A stretch of DNA of 64,000 bases, taken from contig NZ_PYMI01000003.1 of the NCBI RefSeq assembly GCF_003025595.1, positions 434,001 to 498,000 on the forward strand, read 5' to 3'. Below the pieces are notes generated by a model. It was not told the DNA's origin, ran no database searches, and saw only the letters and a list, made by a program, of their open reading frames with translations. The stretch comes from Photobacterium ganghwense (lineage in GTDB: Bacteria > Pseudomonadota > Gammaproteobacteria > Enterobacterales > Vibrionaceae). This document shows, piece by piece, positions 8,361-18,072 of the stretch. A program made the position numbers and the translations under genes. Within the stretch, counting starts at the first letter, position 1. Each line of letters begins with the position of its first letter.

Positions 8361-8945
8361 GTGAATATCGGCATATATATCTATGACAACGCAGAAGTCC
8401 TCGATTTTTCGGGGCCTTTTGAGGTGTTTACTACTGCGGCAAGAGTTGCCGGGCTCGACTGGCAGGTTTCGCTGATATCCGAGCATGGAGGGCTTGTCAC
8501 TGCTCGGGGAAATTACCTGGTCCAGTCTCATTACAGCCTTTCGGCGCATCCGCCGTTGGATGTGTTGATTGTGGCAGGAGGTGTCCACAATCAGGAGCTG
8601 ACCAAGCCGGACGTTCTGGCGTGGATTCGTCAGATGTCAGAGCAAGCCACCTGGGCGACCTCGGTTTGTACGGGCGCATTTATTCTGGCTAAAGCCGGGG
8701 TGCTGGACGGGTTAACCGTTACCACTCATTGGGAAGATATTCCGGCATTAACTGAACATTTCCCGGCCTTGAACGTTGTCAGCAACCAGCGCTGGGTCGA
8801 GCAAGGGAAAGTCATCACCTCGGCGGGGATCAGTGCCGGTATCGATATGAGCCTGCATCTGGTTTCCCGGCTGGAATCGGTTTCACTGGCTGAGCGCACA
8901 GCGCGGCAAATGGAGTATGAGTGGCAGGGTAACAAGCAAGGGTGA
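8361..8945 (+). CDS. DJ-1/PfpI family protein (isonitrile-hydratase-like)
   Basis: A 194-residue glutamine-amidotransferase-like protein. The nucleophile elbow is VCTGAFILAKAGVL near residue 100 (Cys after Val), followed by GLTVTTHW, the arrangement of the GATase1_PfpI group that includes isonitrile hydratase InhA and the N-terminal halves of AraC-type regulators. It has no AraC DNA-binding domain, so it is a stand-alone enzyme-type member. The GTG at 8361 is chosen because AAGGAG at 8347-8352 lies 8 bp upstream; an in-frame GTG at 8352 overlaps that site. A hairpin follows the gene. Confidence 0.83.
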   Translation: MNIGIYIYDNAEVLDFSGPFEVFTTAARVAGLDWQVSLISEHGGLVTARGNYLVQSHYSLSAHPPLDVLIVAGGVHNQELTKPDVLAWIRQMSEQATWATSVCTGAFILAKAGVLDGLTVTTHWEDIPALTEHFPALNVVSNQRWVEQGKVITSAGISAGIDMSLHLVSRLESVSLAERTARQMEYEWQGNKQG

Positions 8946-8961
8946 AAAGAGCGATTAGCCG

Positions 8962-8984
8962 CAGCGTCGGCTTGGCCGACGCTG
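8962..8984 (+). terminator. GC-rich hairpin after the DJ-1/PfpI gene
   Basis: CAGCGTCGG and CCGACGCTG form a perfect 9-bp stem with a 5-nt loop 17 bp after the stop codon. There is no T-run immediately after it, so it may be a transcript-end hairpin rather than an efficient intrinsic terminator. Confidence 0.45.
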
Positions 8985-9100
8985 AATGAGTCTTTCATGA
9001 TGACAATTGGCGAGTGACACTCTTGACGCTCAGATGCTCAGCAAAGCGTGTCGTCCTTGAGGGCTTCATTCTCTGAGTCAGTCAGTGAGAAGTGACGCTT

Positions 9101-9691
9101 TTACATTTGTTTGAAGGCGTAAACAAAACAGGAAATCGACAAGAACAAGTAGAGAAGGCGCGTTATCTTTTGCCAGTTCTCCTCGTTGAGTGACAACCGT
9201 TTTTTATAGGTGGTAAAACACAAGGTATACATCGAATGTATAAAAATGACGTTACCAGCAAAAATAACAATTAATAAGAAAAAATGAATATTCTCATCGA
9301 GGTATAAAGGGTAAACCGAGGTAAAAAAGAGCAACGCTTTAGGGTTAGTGACACTAATGAGAACGCCACTGAGCATTTCATGATTCCTTGCCATTTTTTC
9401 GCGCAGAACAACCTTTTTATTATGGGGTTTAGCCGCGGCCAGCCATAGAAAGTAACACGCACCAAACAGCGTTACCCATCCCAGTCCTCCAGGGATATGG
9501 CGATCAACCCGAAGCAGCATCTCATGAGAGAAATAGCCAACCACCAGAATACCTATTGCGACGCCAATATAACCTCTGATCGCCGTTCCGGGACCTTTCG
9601 TCAGGGTATTGGTTATCGTAAAGACAACCGCCGCACCGGGACTTGCAACAGTCAACGCAGATATGATGAAGTAAGTAACGAGTGAACTCAT
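9101..9691 (-). CDS. LysE family transporter, divergent from a LysR regulator
   Basis: Inner-membrane exporter of about 196 residues with five to six hydrophobic segments. TVASPGAAVVFTITNTLTKG near the N-terminus and ISVTNPKALLFFTSVYPLYL centrally match the LysE/RhtB superfamily. The ATG at 9691 is chosen because AAGG sits 7 bp before it; an upstream ATG at 9712 lacks a site. It is read away from a LysR-type gene 135 bp away, the classic arrangement in which a LysR protein controls an exporter in response to the exported amino acid. AT content is higher than in the flanking genes. The substrate is unknown. Confidence 0.85.
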   Translation of the reverse strand: MSSLVTYFIISALTVASPGAAVVFTITNTLTKGPGTAIRGYIGVAIGILVVGYFSHEMLLRVDRHIPGGLGWVTLFGACYFLWLAAAKPHNKKVVLREKMARNHEMLSGVLISVTNPKALLFFTSVYPLYLDENIHFFLLIVIFAGNVIFIHSMYTLCFTTYKKRLSLNEENWQKITRLLYLFLSISCFVYAFKQM

Positions 9692-9825
9692 GTAGGTAAC
9701 CTTGGGAATCATTTTTGTGTCATCAGAGTACCGGGTTGCCAAAAAGATAATAATATCAATACGGTTTAAACATTTTTAACTAATGGTTTATGGTTACCCG
9801 TTTGGTCTAACTGGTGGAAGGTGTC

Positions 9826-10728
9826 ATGGACAAATTTAAAGCTATCGAAACATTTATCACGGTGTGCGATGAAGGTAGCTTCACTAAGGCATCAGAAAAG
9901 CTTGGCGTGTCTGTGACCATGGTCAGTAAATATATTAATTTCTTAGAGAAAGAAATCCGGCTGAAATTGATTAACCGCAATACGAGAAAGCAGGAGATCA
10001 CCGAAGCGGGAGCAATGTATTTAAGCAGTTGCAGAGCTATTCTGCGTGAGTTGGCAATAACCGAAAAACACCTTGAAAGCTACGCTACAGTGCCTGATGG
10101 AAGAATACGGATCTGCGCTCCGACCAATTATGGGACGTATGAGCTTTGCCCGTTATTACATGCTTTTAGTTCACAGCACCCCAATATTCGTATTGAACTG
10201 ACTTTATCTGATGAAATTTCCGACATTATTGAAGATAAATACGATTTTTATTTTCGTGTGGGGCAATTATCCGATTCAGGTTTTATTGGCATGCAGGTTG
10301 GGGAGCAGCAGATGAGGTTCTGTGCTTCACCGGCGTATTTGGAGGCACACGGCACGCCAACGACTTTAGCCGATCTTAATGACCATAACGTGCTTGCTTT
10401 CAGCCCTTGGTTTGCAGGTTCTTCATTTAAACATCGTTTTGACCTGACGCCGTTATCCCTCGATGCGTCGACATTCGTTAGCAATAACGGCAACAGCTTG
10501 CGAATCTGCGCAAAGCTGGGTGCTGGTATCATTCTCCAGCCTTTGCCTTTGTTGGAAGATGATATAAAACGGGGCGAGCTGGTGGTTATCCTTGAAGATA
10601 TCAAGCTGGAGCCTAGGCCCGTTTTTCTGATCTATCAAAGCCGCAATTTGCTTCCCGCCCGAATGAAGCTATTTATCGACTTCATTAAACAGTCCTGCAG
10701 TCAACGTAAAGGGATCTATCGGTGTTAG
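9826..10728 (+). CDS. LysR-type transcriptional regulator
   Basis: A 300-residue DNA-binding regulator. The N-terminal winged helix covers residues 1-62, with the helix-turn-helix GSFTKASEKLGVSVTMVSKY near residues 17-36; the C-terminal effector-binding domain starts near residue 88 (GRIRICAPTNYGTYELCPLL). This belongs to the short-linker subgroup with RNTRKQEITEAG (CrgA/AaeR-like). ATG at 9826 has GGAAGG 5 bp upstream. It probably controls the divergent LysE-type exporter through the shared 135-bp region. The effector is unknown. Confidence 0.9.
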   Translation: MDKFKAIETFITVCDEGSFTKASEKLGVSVTMVSKYINFLEKEIRLKLINRNTRKQEITEAGAMYLSSCRAILRELAITEKHLESYATVPDGRIRICAPTNYGTYELCPLLHAFSSQHPNIRIELTLSDEISDIIEDKYDFYFRVGQLSDSGFIGMQVGEQQMRFCASPAYLEAHGTPTTLADLNDHNVLAFSPWFAGSSFKHRFDLTPLSLDASTFVSNNGNSLRICAKLGAGIILQPLPLLEDDIKRGELVVILEDIKLEPRPVFLIYQSRNLLPARMKLFIDFIKQSCSQRKGIYRC

Positions 10729-10814
10729 CCGTCTTCCTTTATCCTGAAAAAACGCTGTATCTTCAGAGTAATAAGTAAAAAACGGCATCAGACTCGCCGC
10801 TGTGCGGAAACAGA

Positions 10815-10837
10815 AGAGGGAGCTTAATGCTCCCTCT
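10815..10837 (-). terminator. Hairpin downstream of the S9 peptidase gene
   Basis: AGAGGGAGC and GCTCCCTCT form a 9-bp stem with a 5-nt loop, 43 bp past the stop codon of the minus-strand peptidase. The following minus-strand sequence is only moderately T-rich. Confidence 0.6.
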
Positions 10838-10879
10838 GGTTGCGGTTGTGATTGTAGTTTCGATTTGTCTGTTTGAGGC

Positions 10880-12823
10880 TTACTGCGTTTGCTCCAGCAG
10901 ATGGGTTTTCAGGAACTTGTCCATCGCTTCATAGGCAGCAAGGCGGTTTTCCAGTGAGTAGAAACCATGCCCTTCGTTTTCTTTCACTATGTATTCCACT
11001 TCCACGCCGCGATCACGTAAGGCCTTCACGATTTGGTCCGACTCACTTTTGACTACGCGCGGATCTTTTGCCCCCTGCAAGACCAGTAAAGGTGCTTTGA
11101 TGTTCTGAACATGGAAGACCGGTGAATAAGCGTGAAGCATTTTGGCTTCTTCCTGATCCTGCGGGTTGCCGACCATATCGTGCAACATGGCCAGATAAGG
11201 CTTCCAGTACGGTGGAATGGCATCCATAAACGTGAACAGGTTAGAGACGCCTACGTAGTCGATACCGCATTTATACACATCCGGAGTGAAGGTGACCCCG
11301 GCCAGCGTCGCATACCCCCCATATGAACCGCCATAGATGCACACATTCTCTTTACTGGCGAATCCTTGGTCGATGGCCCAGGCTACGCCGTCAGTAATGT
11401 CGTCCTGCATCGACTGACCCCATTGCTTGAACGACTTTTCCCAGAATTCGCGCCCATAGCCGGTTGAGCCACGGAAGTTCATTTGTAGTACGGCGATACC
11501 GCGGTTGGCAAACAGCTGAACTTCAGGATTAAACCCCCACACATCCCGCGCCCACGGGCCGCCGTGCGGCAGCACCAGCAGAGGCAGATCTTCAGCTTTA
11601 CGGCCTTTCGGTAGGGTCAGGTAGCCGTGAATCAATGTACCGTCGCGTGAGGTGTACTGTATCGGCTTCATCGTTGCCATGTGTTCCGGCTTATGCCACG
11701 GGGCATTGTCGGCCAGCTTAGTCAGTTTGTCTGCCGTGCGGTCATACAGGTAGTAGCTCGGACGGGCAATGTCGCTGCTGGTGACGACAATAAACTTCGC
11801 CTCATCGCGGGTGGCGTTGTTAATCGAGACTTCACTGTCGGGAAAACGGCGTTGGAGTGCAGCGAACATGCTTTGAAAGCCATCGTCCAGAAAATGGTGT
11901 TGCACCTTGTCGGTAATGTATTCAATGCTGACCAGTTTGTTCAGATGGCGGGAATAGAAGGCATCTTCCACATCCACGTCCGGATGAGAGAATATTTCCC
12001 GAATTTCGCGGTTGTTGGCTACGTCATACTCGACGATCGCTGCTTTATCACGGGTGATACGTGAAACGGCATACAGGTTGTTATTGTCCGGGGTGAAAGC
12101 AATGGGGTTGAACGCTTCTTTGTAGCTCAGCTGTTTCAGCGGGCGGAAACTCCCTTGCTCGTTGTCCCGGTATAGCACCGCCGTATTCACGCCGTCGGTG
12201 GTCTCTATCGCGCGGATAATACCGTTATTGTCAGTCAGCCACTCGGTCACGTTCCCCGGGTTTTTCGCCACTAACTCACGCTTTCCGGATTCTAGGTGAT
12301 AACGGTACACATCAAACACTTTGGGATCGCGCTCGTTACTGGTCAGCAGAATTTCATCTGGTTGATTTTCCAGCGTATCAATCACAAAAGCCTGAGTGCC
12401 CGTCGTCGGTGTGATGGCTTTTTGTTTGCCGGTGACGACGTTGACCATGACCAGATAGTAGTTTTCATCGCCACCGGTATCGCGGGAATAAATCAACGTG
12501 TCGTCATCGACCCAGTTGAAATACGCGATATCCCGTTCTGTCACATCAGTCAGCCGTGCAACCTTATCGGGTTGGTCGGTCGGATGGACGAAGATATTCA
12601 TCCGATCCTGCCACGGCTTCAGCATGGCAATAAAGTCGCCATCCGGTGAAATCTGGTAGCTGCGCACCACGCTGTTGCGGAAAAAATAGTCAATCGGATA
12701 TTCCGGTGGCACTGACTCAGCCTCTGAAGGCGTTGTGTTGGCGGTCGGTTGTGTCCCCGACTGGCTGCATCCGGCCAGTAATACGGCCAAACTGGCTGAA
12801 AGCAGTAACTTGCCTTGTTTCAT
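10880..12823 (-). CDS. S9 family prolyl-oligopeptidase-like lipoprotein
   Basis: A 647-residue secreted serine peptidase. The N-terminus is a lipoprotein signal ([19 protein letters not shown], Cys19 as lipidation site). Residues 40-380 form the seven-bladed propeller of the S9 family, and the C-terminal alpha/beta-hydrolase domain carries Ser in [10 protein letters not shown] near residue 499, Asp in GAKDPRV near 585 and His in NEGHGF near 617. Such enzymes cleave short proline-containing or other oligopeptides; here it would act in the periplasm, anchored by lipid. The start has GGAG 8 bp upstream. It is monocistronic. Confidence 0.93.
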   Translation of the reverse strand: MKQGKLLLSASLAVLLAGCSQSGTQPTANTTPSEAESVPPEYPIDYFFRNSVVRSYQISPDGDFIAMLKPWQDRMNIFVHPTDQPDKVARLTDVTERDIAYFNWVDDDTLIYSRDTGGDENYYLVMVNVVTGKQKAITPTTGTQAFVIDTLENQPDEILLTSNERDPKVFDVYRYHLESGKRELVAKNPGNVTEWLTDNNGIIRAIETTDGVNTAVLYRDNEQGSFRPLKQLSYKEAFNPIAFTPDNNNLYAVSRITRDKAAIVEYDVANNREIREIFSHPDVDVEDAFYSRHLNKLVSIEYITDKVQHHFLDDGFQSMFAALQRRFPDSEVSINNATRDEAKFIVVTSSDIARPSYYLYDRTADKLTKLADNAPWHKPEHMATMKPIQYTSRDGTLIHGYLTLPKGRKAEDLPLLVLPHGGPWARDVWGFNPEVQLFANRGIAVLQMNFRGSTGYGREFWEKSFKQWGQSMQDDITDGVAWAIDQGFASKENVCIYGGSYGGYATLAGVTFTPDVYKCGIDYVGVSNLFTFMDAIPPYWKPYLAMLHDMVGNPQDQEEAKMLHAYSPVFHVQNIKAPLLVLQGAKDPRVVKSESDQIVKALRDRGVEVEYIVKENEGHGFYSLENRLAAYEAMDKFLKTHLLEQTQ

Positions 12824-13019
12824 TGTTGTGCTCCATGGTTATTTTCCAAGTCATCGCTTATGGTTAAAAAATGCAGATACTGATGACTTGCTTTATAGGC
12901 ATGGTTTAGTCAGCTAATTTGCAAGTAAGTTTTTGCTGTCAGGAAATATTACTGATATTTAAGCCGTTAATGGGATGTCGGTAACGCTTTTGTTACATCT
13001 GGCTGAGGTGAATCATACG

Positions 13020-13802
13020 CTAGCCCCGTTTTCGGTAGCCGACAACGTGCGAGAGAAAGTGTTTGGAAAACCGCTCGTTGAAACGAAATCCATAGCCTAT
13101 GTCGGTGTCATTCAGTTTGTCCCAGCCGGTTGTTTCGAAATACTGATTGATATCGTCCACCGCGTCTTCGGCATCAAGCAGGTGTTTTTTCTGCCATTGG
13201 TAAGTATTGGACACAACCAGTACACCGCCAGAACGGGTACTCTGCTTCAGGGCATCCATGATGGTCAGCGGAGACTGACACTGATCCAGCACATTAAGAC
13301 AGACCGTTAAGTCGGCTTGGACGGTCAGGGTTTTTCCGTCAAACGGGGCATTGATACAGGTGATCTCGCTGTGCTGGCAGGCGCTGGCTATTACGGTGGT
13401 ATCAATGACAAGGCTGCCCCGCTCATTGAGACCTTGGATGTAAGGAAAGGCATAGCAGCCCGGTGTCATCAGCAACTTCTGACAGTGACTGAGCAATCGT
13501 TGAGAAGGCTCAACAAGCCAGCTTTGACGAATCTGGGGAAAGCGTCGCAGCGTTTCGTAGGTGACACGCCCGAGGGCTGGACCCACTTCCAGATAGTGGC
13601 TCGGTGCCACATCGGCTTGTTGGCAACAGGCCGCAATAAACTGACTGACCTCGCGATAAAACGGAGAAATAACAAAGGCATCTGGTACGGGCTTGGAAGC
13701 ACAAGCCAGTGGGGTGTTGTCACCCTGAGCCCGCAATACTTCCAGCCACTCCGCCTCAAAATAAGCACCCAGATTGCGTTCTTCGCAGTAAAAATCGTCC
13801 AT
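13020..13802 (-). CDS. Class I SAM-dependent methyltransferase
   Basis: A 260-residue cytoplasmic protein with a Rossmann methyltransferase fold. Motif I is HYLEVGPALGRVTYE near residue 88; the acidic post-motif II region is SWLVEPSQRLL; motif IV/V is DLTVCLNVLDQC near 165 and SGGVLVVSNTYQW near 190. The substrate is not identifiable, and the closest kind of annotation is a generic methyltransferase. The ribosome site GGAG lies 9 bp before the ATG and is part of the first unit of an 18-nt degenerate repeat array that extends about 215 bp upstream. Its partner genes are unknown, and both flanks are large non-coding gaps. Confidence 0.78.
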   Translation of the reverse strand: MDDFYCEERNLGAYFEAEWLEVLRAQGDNTPLACASKPVPDAFVISPFYREVSQFIAACCQQADVAPSHYLEVGPALGRVTYETLRRFPQIRQSWLVEPSQRLLSHCQKLLMTPGCYAFPYIQGLNERGSLVIDTTVIASACQHSEITCINAPFDGKTLTVQADLTVCLNVLDQCQSPLTIMDALKQSTRSGGVLVVSNTYQWQKKHLLDAEDAVDDINQYFETTGWDKLNDTDIGYGFRFNERFSKHFLSHVVGYRKRG

Positions 13803-13805
13803 ATT

Positions 13806-14020
13806 GCTGTTCTCCGACCTAGCTTTTTTTATCCGAAATAGCTTCTTTATCCGACATCACTCTTTTCTCAGGCATAGCCTTTTTCTGGCACAGTCCTTTT
13901 CTTCGTCATCGCACTGTTTTCTGAGATGGCTCTGTTCTCAGACATGATGCTGTTCTTCGATTTAGTACTGATCTTTGATTTAGCACGGTTCTCTGATTGA
14001 GCATTGGTCTCTGACAAAAT
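13806..14020. repeat. Degenerate tandem array, about 12 units of 16-20 nt
   Basis: Read on the plus strand, units follow the pattern GCnCTGTTCTCTGAnnTA, for example GCTCTGTTCTCAGACATGAT, GCTGTTCTTCGATTTA and GCACGGTTCTCTGATTGA. The unit next to the methyltransferase contains that gene's ribosome-binding site on the minus strand, so the array looks like amplification of the segment carrying the site, followed by decay. It is not a CRISPR array: units differ and there are no spacers. Confidence 0.7.
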
Positions 14021-14251
14021 GCCGATCTCGCTCCGCGCCACGTGTCACTGTGCCACCAACTGACAAAAGAAATTCGGGAGCCGCGAGGATTAAAGCACAA
14101 TGCATTCAGTTGTTTATGCTGAAAAAGAAAGTTTGAGATCGCAGTGGATTAACCGGCAGAAAATGGGATGAAAAAAAGGGAAGGGCACAAGTGCGCTTCC
14201 CAAAGGTTTCGAGTCTTCTGTTATTTTTGTAATTCGTTGAGGTGATCTGGT
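14021..14251. other. Intergenic region without a gene
   Basis: Together with the repeat array this makes a 449-bp gene-free gap between the methyltransferase and the esterase, both minus strand. No ribosome site, hairpin with T-run or recognisable frame was seen in this part. Confidence 0.4.
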
Positions 14252-15187
14252 TTAGCTGTTCAGGAAATGTCCCATTTCCCGGTACACCTGTTCGCATTCG
14301 GCCTGAACCAGATCTTCCATATTCATAAAGGTATGAATCATGTCTTCAAAATGCAGGTGACTGACAGGAATGTCGTTGTCCTCAAGCTGATTGACATACG
14401 CAAACCCTTCATCACGCAGCGGGCAGAATTCTGCTGTAATAACAAATGTCTCCGGCAAGTTAGGAGTAAATTCGCCATACAGGGGAGATGCCTGATAGCG
14501 GTTTTCACCGTGACGGAAGTAATTGTCAAAATACCATGCGATTTTGCTGGTGTGCAGCAGATAGCCGATGGCGTTCTGCTCCAGTGACGGCATGCTCATG
14601 GTGTAATCCAGGCTGGGGTAAATCAGTACCTGGCGATGAATTGAAACGCTGGCATCAAACTGCGCCAGACGGCTGACGCTGGCAGCCAGTGCACCGCCAC
14701 CGGAGTCCCCGCCAATCGAGAGCTGTCTGGCATACCGGACGGCTTGACTTTCGAGCGTTGTCCAGAGGTGTTTGACCACGTTATAGGCATCATTTAAACC
14801 GGCCGGATACGGGCACTCCGGTGCCAGGCGGTATTCAACGGACACCACAATGTGTTGGGTGGTGAGGGCCATTTTCCGGCAAAGCGGGTCATAGACGGTG
14901 ACGCTGCCGCCCATGTGACCACCGCCGTGAAAATACACCAGAACCGGCAGTTCGCGGGTAGGGTCCGGGTGGTAAATACGCACCGGCACGTCGTACTCTT
15001 CCCCGGCGACAATGTCATCTTGTACCCAGGCGATAACCGGCGAGGTGGTGACCAGCCCTCTGGTGAGGTTGGCCAGTCCTTCCCGTGCGTTGACAGGAGT
15101 CGCTTTGAAGCCGTTTTCTATCAGAATCGCTAGTTGCTCGTTAAAAACGGCCAACCATGGCTGAAGTTTGGGGCTGACTTGTCGCAT
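14252..15187 (-). CDS. Alpha/beta hydrolase, hormone-sensitive-lipase-type esterase
   Basis: A 311-residue cytoplasmic esterase. The HSL-family oxyanion motif HGGGHMGG is near residue 90, the nucleophile Ser lies in GGDSGGGALAA near 165, the acidic residue is in CPLRDEGFAY near 259 and the His in HTFMNM near 290. These enzymes hydrolyse short-chain acyl esters. GGAG lies 8 bp before the ATG. It starts 27 bp after the end of an MFS transporter gene on the same strand, so the two are probably co-transcribed as transporter then esterase, suggesting uptake and hydrolysis of an ester compound. The substrate is unknown. Confidence 0.9.
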   Translation of the reverse strand: MRQVSPKLQPWLAVFNEQLAILIENGFKATPVNAREGLANLTRGLVTTSPVIAWVQDDIVAGEEYDVPVRIYHPDPTRELPVLVYFHGGGHMGGSVTVYDPLCRKMALTTQHIVVSVEYRLAPECPYPAGLNDAYNVVKHLWTTLESQAVRYARQLSIGGDSGGGALAASVSRLAQFDASVSIHRQVLIYPSLDYTMSMPSLEQNAIGYLLHTSKIAWYFDNYFRHGENRYQASPLYGEFTPNLPETFVITAEFCPLRDEGFAYVNQLEDNDIPVSHLHFEDMIHTFMNMEDLVQAECEQVYREMGHFLNS

Positions 15188-15214
15188 CCTTGATCTCCTG
15201 TATCCTGAAATAAA

Positions 15215-16426
15215 TTACGCCCGGCGTGTTGAGGGAGACAATTGCTCAGCGCGTTTTCCTGTTTCTGGCAGGAAAAAGCTGGCTAAGAAAAATGTCGAGG
15301 AACAAGCGACAGCAAAGCTGGCTGCAACCGAAATATTGCCGGTGCTATCTGCCAGCACACCTGCGAGGTACATCAATATCGTTTCAATAATGTATGACAC
15401 TGACCAGAACATACCAAAAATAACCGTGATTTTTGCCGGGTTCATGCCGGGTAACTCCTGCGGCAGGGTAATTAAACAGGTCATTGGCATGAACATAAAA
15501 AATCCTGCCAGAAAGGCTGCGGCGTAAGCCAGTGCCGGGCTGCTGGTTGTAATCATGATGGCAGCACTTGCCGTCATGGCGAGGCCGCAATAACGAATGA
15601 CGGGCACCCGTAACGGATACCGTTTGGCCATGATGATACCTGCAACGGTTCCCACCATACCTGCCGCGATCATGATAGAAGACAAATACTTAGCCTCGAC
15701 GGCAAAGGTCGGAACCAGAGGGAACAGCGAAAAGACTGCGATATAGCAGAACAACAGTCCGGAGTAGGCAATGGGCAGCCACCAGTTAACCGGCTCTTTC
15801 ATGCCATCGGACAGGGAATAAGTTTCTGCTGGCGTGGAAGATTGGGAGGCTTGAGAAGACCCCGTCAGGGAGAAATCGTCACTGATCACCCACCACACTA
15901 CGAGTATCGCGAGGCTTGCTATCGAAATAGCGGAGACAACCTGCTGCCAGCCGTCAAAAACCGACAGCATGAGGCCGGTCAGGAGCAAAGCCATCAGATT
16001 GCCGGTGTTAAAAGCCGCCGCATTGATGCCATTCACGACAGGACGCTCTTGTGAGTCAAAGTATTTCACCACAATGGGGTTGAAGTAGACGATCACGAAC
16101 GCGCCGCCAAAGCCCATAATCAGGCGGGAAAACACATACAGCGGGTAGTTAGAAGCAAAGGCGCAGAGAATGCCGGCAACGATAAGCAATGAGGCAAAGG
16201 TAAAGGCTTTTTTCGGCCCCAGTTTGATCAGCACCCAGGCTGCCAGCAGATTACCGACAATTTTGGCAATGGTGATGGCGTTGGTTATCCAGGTGGCAGA
16301 CGTCATATCTTCCACACCATAATGCAGCATGATGTCCTTTGTCATCATGGCTCCGGATACCCAAGACATGGCAAACAAGGCATAGGTGAGAAAGATGACA
16401 CCTTCGATTAAGTGCTTTTTCTGCAT
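15215..16426 (-). CDS. MFS transporter
   Basis: A 403-residue inner-membrane transporter with twelve predicted hydrophobic segments. The first half begins FLTYALFAMSWVSGAMMT, a cytoplasmic loop near residue 200 is Ser/Gln-rich, and the second half resembles CynX/NarK-like permeases. ATG at 16426 is chosen over one 9 bp upstream because GGGAG is 8 bp before it. The next gene in the same direction is an esterase 27 bp away, and the two likely form an operon that imports and processes a carboxylic ester or acid. No specific substrate can be assigned. Confidence 0.85.
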   Translation of the reverse strand: MQKKHLIEGVIFLTYALFAMSWVSGAMMTKDIMLHYGVEDMTSATWITNAITIAKIVGNLLAAWVLIKLGPKKAFTFASLLIVAGILCAFASNYPLYVFSRLIMGFGGAFVIVYFNPIVVKYFDSQERPVVNGINAAAFNTGNLMALLLTGLMLSVFDGWQQVVSAISIASLAILVVWWVISDDFSLTGSSQASQSSTPAETYSLSDGMKEPVNWWLPIAYSGLLFCYIAVFSLFPLVPTFAVEAKYLSSIMIAAGMVGTVAGIIMAKRYPLRVPVIRYCGLAMTASAAIMITTSSPALAYAAAFLAGFFMFMPMTCLITLPQELPGMNPAKITVIFGMFWSVSYIIETILMYLAGVLADSTGNISVAASFAVACSSTFFLASFFLPETGKRAEQLSPSTRRA

Positions 16427-16920
16427 CGCTATCACTCCCTGTGACTTTGCTGAACGTGATTGGAGAAAGAGGGGCGCTTATTAATGGTAACGATTACGTG
16501 CTGCCCCCGGTTACTTACGTCGCATCCCTTGTTATCGGCTTGCCCCGTTGGCCACCTATTCCCATTGGCCACTCATCATTATCTCCCTGCCGTCATTGGC
16601 AGACTGTGTTTACTCTAGCGGTTTACGGCCGAAAGGATTATGCCGATTTCGCAAAATACTGTTGTGTGATCTCTGACAGCTATTGGGAGGAGAGATAAAT
16701 TTGAAAGGGCTTGTTTGGGAAGGGGGATTTATCAAGATAGCGTCCTCTACTGCCATACCTGCCTGTAATACCGGTCTCAATTGCCGCATTGCGTTCAGGA
16801 GCGGCAGCCGTAACGTATGTTGCACCACAGCTTGCGGGAAAGATTCGATAAAAACCGCTAAATTCATTCGGATGTTGCGATAAAGTATAAAGATTACGGT
16901 GGTTTGAATCGGAGCAATGA
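16427..16920. other. Intergenic region with a doubtful small frame
   Basis: Between divergent genes. A TTG-started frame at 16701-16883 (60 codons, Cys-rich) has a GGAGGAG sequence just upstream, but its residues do not look like a folded protein. The opposite strand (16610-16867) reads more protein-like (an 85-residue frame starting MNLAVFIESFPQAVV) but lacks a ribosome site. It may be a relic of a regulator of the MFS-esterase operon; neither frame is called as a gene. Confidence 0.3.
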
Positions 16921-17313
16921 ATGCTTAACTTTAATCTGGAAGATGTCAGTCAGGTGCTGGTCGGGGCTTTTGCGCTGGCTGTGCCGATTTCTTTTTCGGA
17001 AGAAGCCTGGCGGTTGGGTGAAACGCTGCCGTTACCCAATTTACTGATGTTGCTGTGTTTATCGTTTTGCTTTCTTGGTTTTTTTGCGTATGAAAGTGTT
17101 TTTCAGGGCAATATCAGACACCGGGTCTTTGGTTTTTTCTTCCGTGTGGTGGTGGCATACCTGATCGCGGCAATGGTCGTGGGGCTGGTGTTGCTGGCGC
17201 TGGATAAACTGCCTCTGATGACTGACCCGTTAATGTCATTACGGCGGGTTATCGTGATTGCGATGCCGGCATCGATGGGCGCCATTGTGGTAGACAGTTT
17301 CGACAAGGAATAA
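16921..17313 (+). CDS. DUF2391-like integral membrane protein
   Basis: A 130-residue protein with four hydrophobic segments (about residues 10-28, 40-58, 68-95 and 105-122). VLVGAFALAVPISFSEEAW followed by LG matches the start of DUF2391/TIGR02587 membrane proteins, and MPASMGAIVVDSF resembles their C-terminal segment, although full-length members are often longer. The function is unknown. GGAG lies 7 bp before the ATG. It stands alone on the plus strand. Confidence 0.7.
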   Translation: MLNFNLEDVSQVLVGAFALAVPISFSEEAWRLGETLPLPNLLMLLCLSFCFLGFFAYESVFQGNIRHRVFGFFFRVVVAYLIAAMVVGLVLLALDKLPLMTDPLMSLRRVIVIAMPASMGAIVVDSFDKE

Positions 17314-18072
17314 CGCCCTAAAAACAAAATAAACAACCTACATAAAAACCAGCGAATTAAGCCTAAGACTCGCGTTAACGAAAAAAAGTGCGTGCCCGGC
17401 AATCCAGAAAATAGCGATAAAACCTGGCCGTCGGGAGTGAATAAATAGCCGGGTGTCTCACCCTTGAAACCGCCGCTTTCAGCCATATATTGATCCGTAA
17501 GGAGCGATGAATTTTTCGCCTCTCGTTGATAATTTTGCTGGGTGCGCTGCCATGAAAACCAAGTCTCTGATGGTGTTGCCGGGCATTCATTTTGAAGTGA
17601 GTGAAACGGCATCCGATAGCCGCAGCCGTGAATGGCCGGCGGCTCAAAGTTTTCCTGTTTTTAAAAATGACACGGCCTTTACAGTGCCAAAGGTCCACTT
17701 TGTGGTCGCACTGTCTCCTGATGCCGTCATCGGGGCGTTATTGCGCCAGTACTATCCGCAGCATCTTCACTAGCGGAGTGGATGTCGTGTTAAACGGCTG
17801 AAAGTGATGTAAAAAGATAAAAGTGATGTAAAACTGATAAGAGGGTCGAATGCACTTGTGCTGAAGATGCTTGAGTTGATTGCTTTTGTAGCGAAGACAT
17901 TGAATTGACGAAGCGGCAGCGTCTCTGAATGTTCAGGACGCTGCCGCTTTTGTTTTGTGCCGTTTTTATTTTTGCCACGGTCGCCATGTGTCACTTCATA
18001 TGGGTCTGCCCGGCGTCGTTCTGCTTCGTATGACTAAGCTTCGTATAAATGAGCTCTGTATGACATCGCTGA
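17314..18072. other. 759-bp gap with one possible small gene and a terminator
   Basis: A plus-strand frame at 17507-17773 (88 codons; an internal ATG at 17552 starts KTKSLMVLPGIHFEVSE) has AAGGAG almost touching its first ATG and is followed 140 bp later by a strong plus-strand terminator. That gives slight support for a real small protein, but no family is recognised. Later parts contain short duplications: AAAGTGATGTAAAA twice (about 17802-17834), and a TTCGTAT-containing unit repeated three times (about 18020-18065). Confidence 0.3.
17911..17956 (+). terminator. Strong rho-independent terminator
   Basis: GCGGCAGCGTC and GACGCTGCCGC form an 11-bp perfect stem with a 13-nt loop followed by TTTTGTTTT. 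The T-run favours plus-strand transcripts, although the nearest certain plus-strand gene ends 600 bp away. Confidence 0.85.

Noticed and set aside
13806..14020. CRISPR array
   Set aside because: Units are short, imperfect and contiguous, with no unique spacers and no cas genes in the window.
13906..14100. Minus-strand frame with repeats of the NQRTVLNQRSVLNRR kind
   Set aside because: The pseudo-protein simply translates the 18-nt degenerate array; no start with ribosome site, and the array continues outside the frame.
16610..16883. Two opposed small frames in the MFS/DUF2391 gap
   Set aside because: One has a ribosome site but an unlikely composition, the other a plausible composition but no ribosome site; neither has a family match that can be named.
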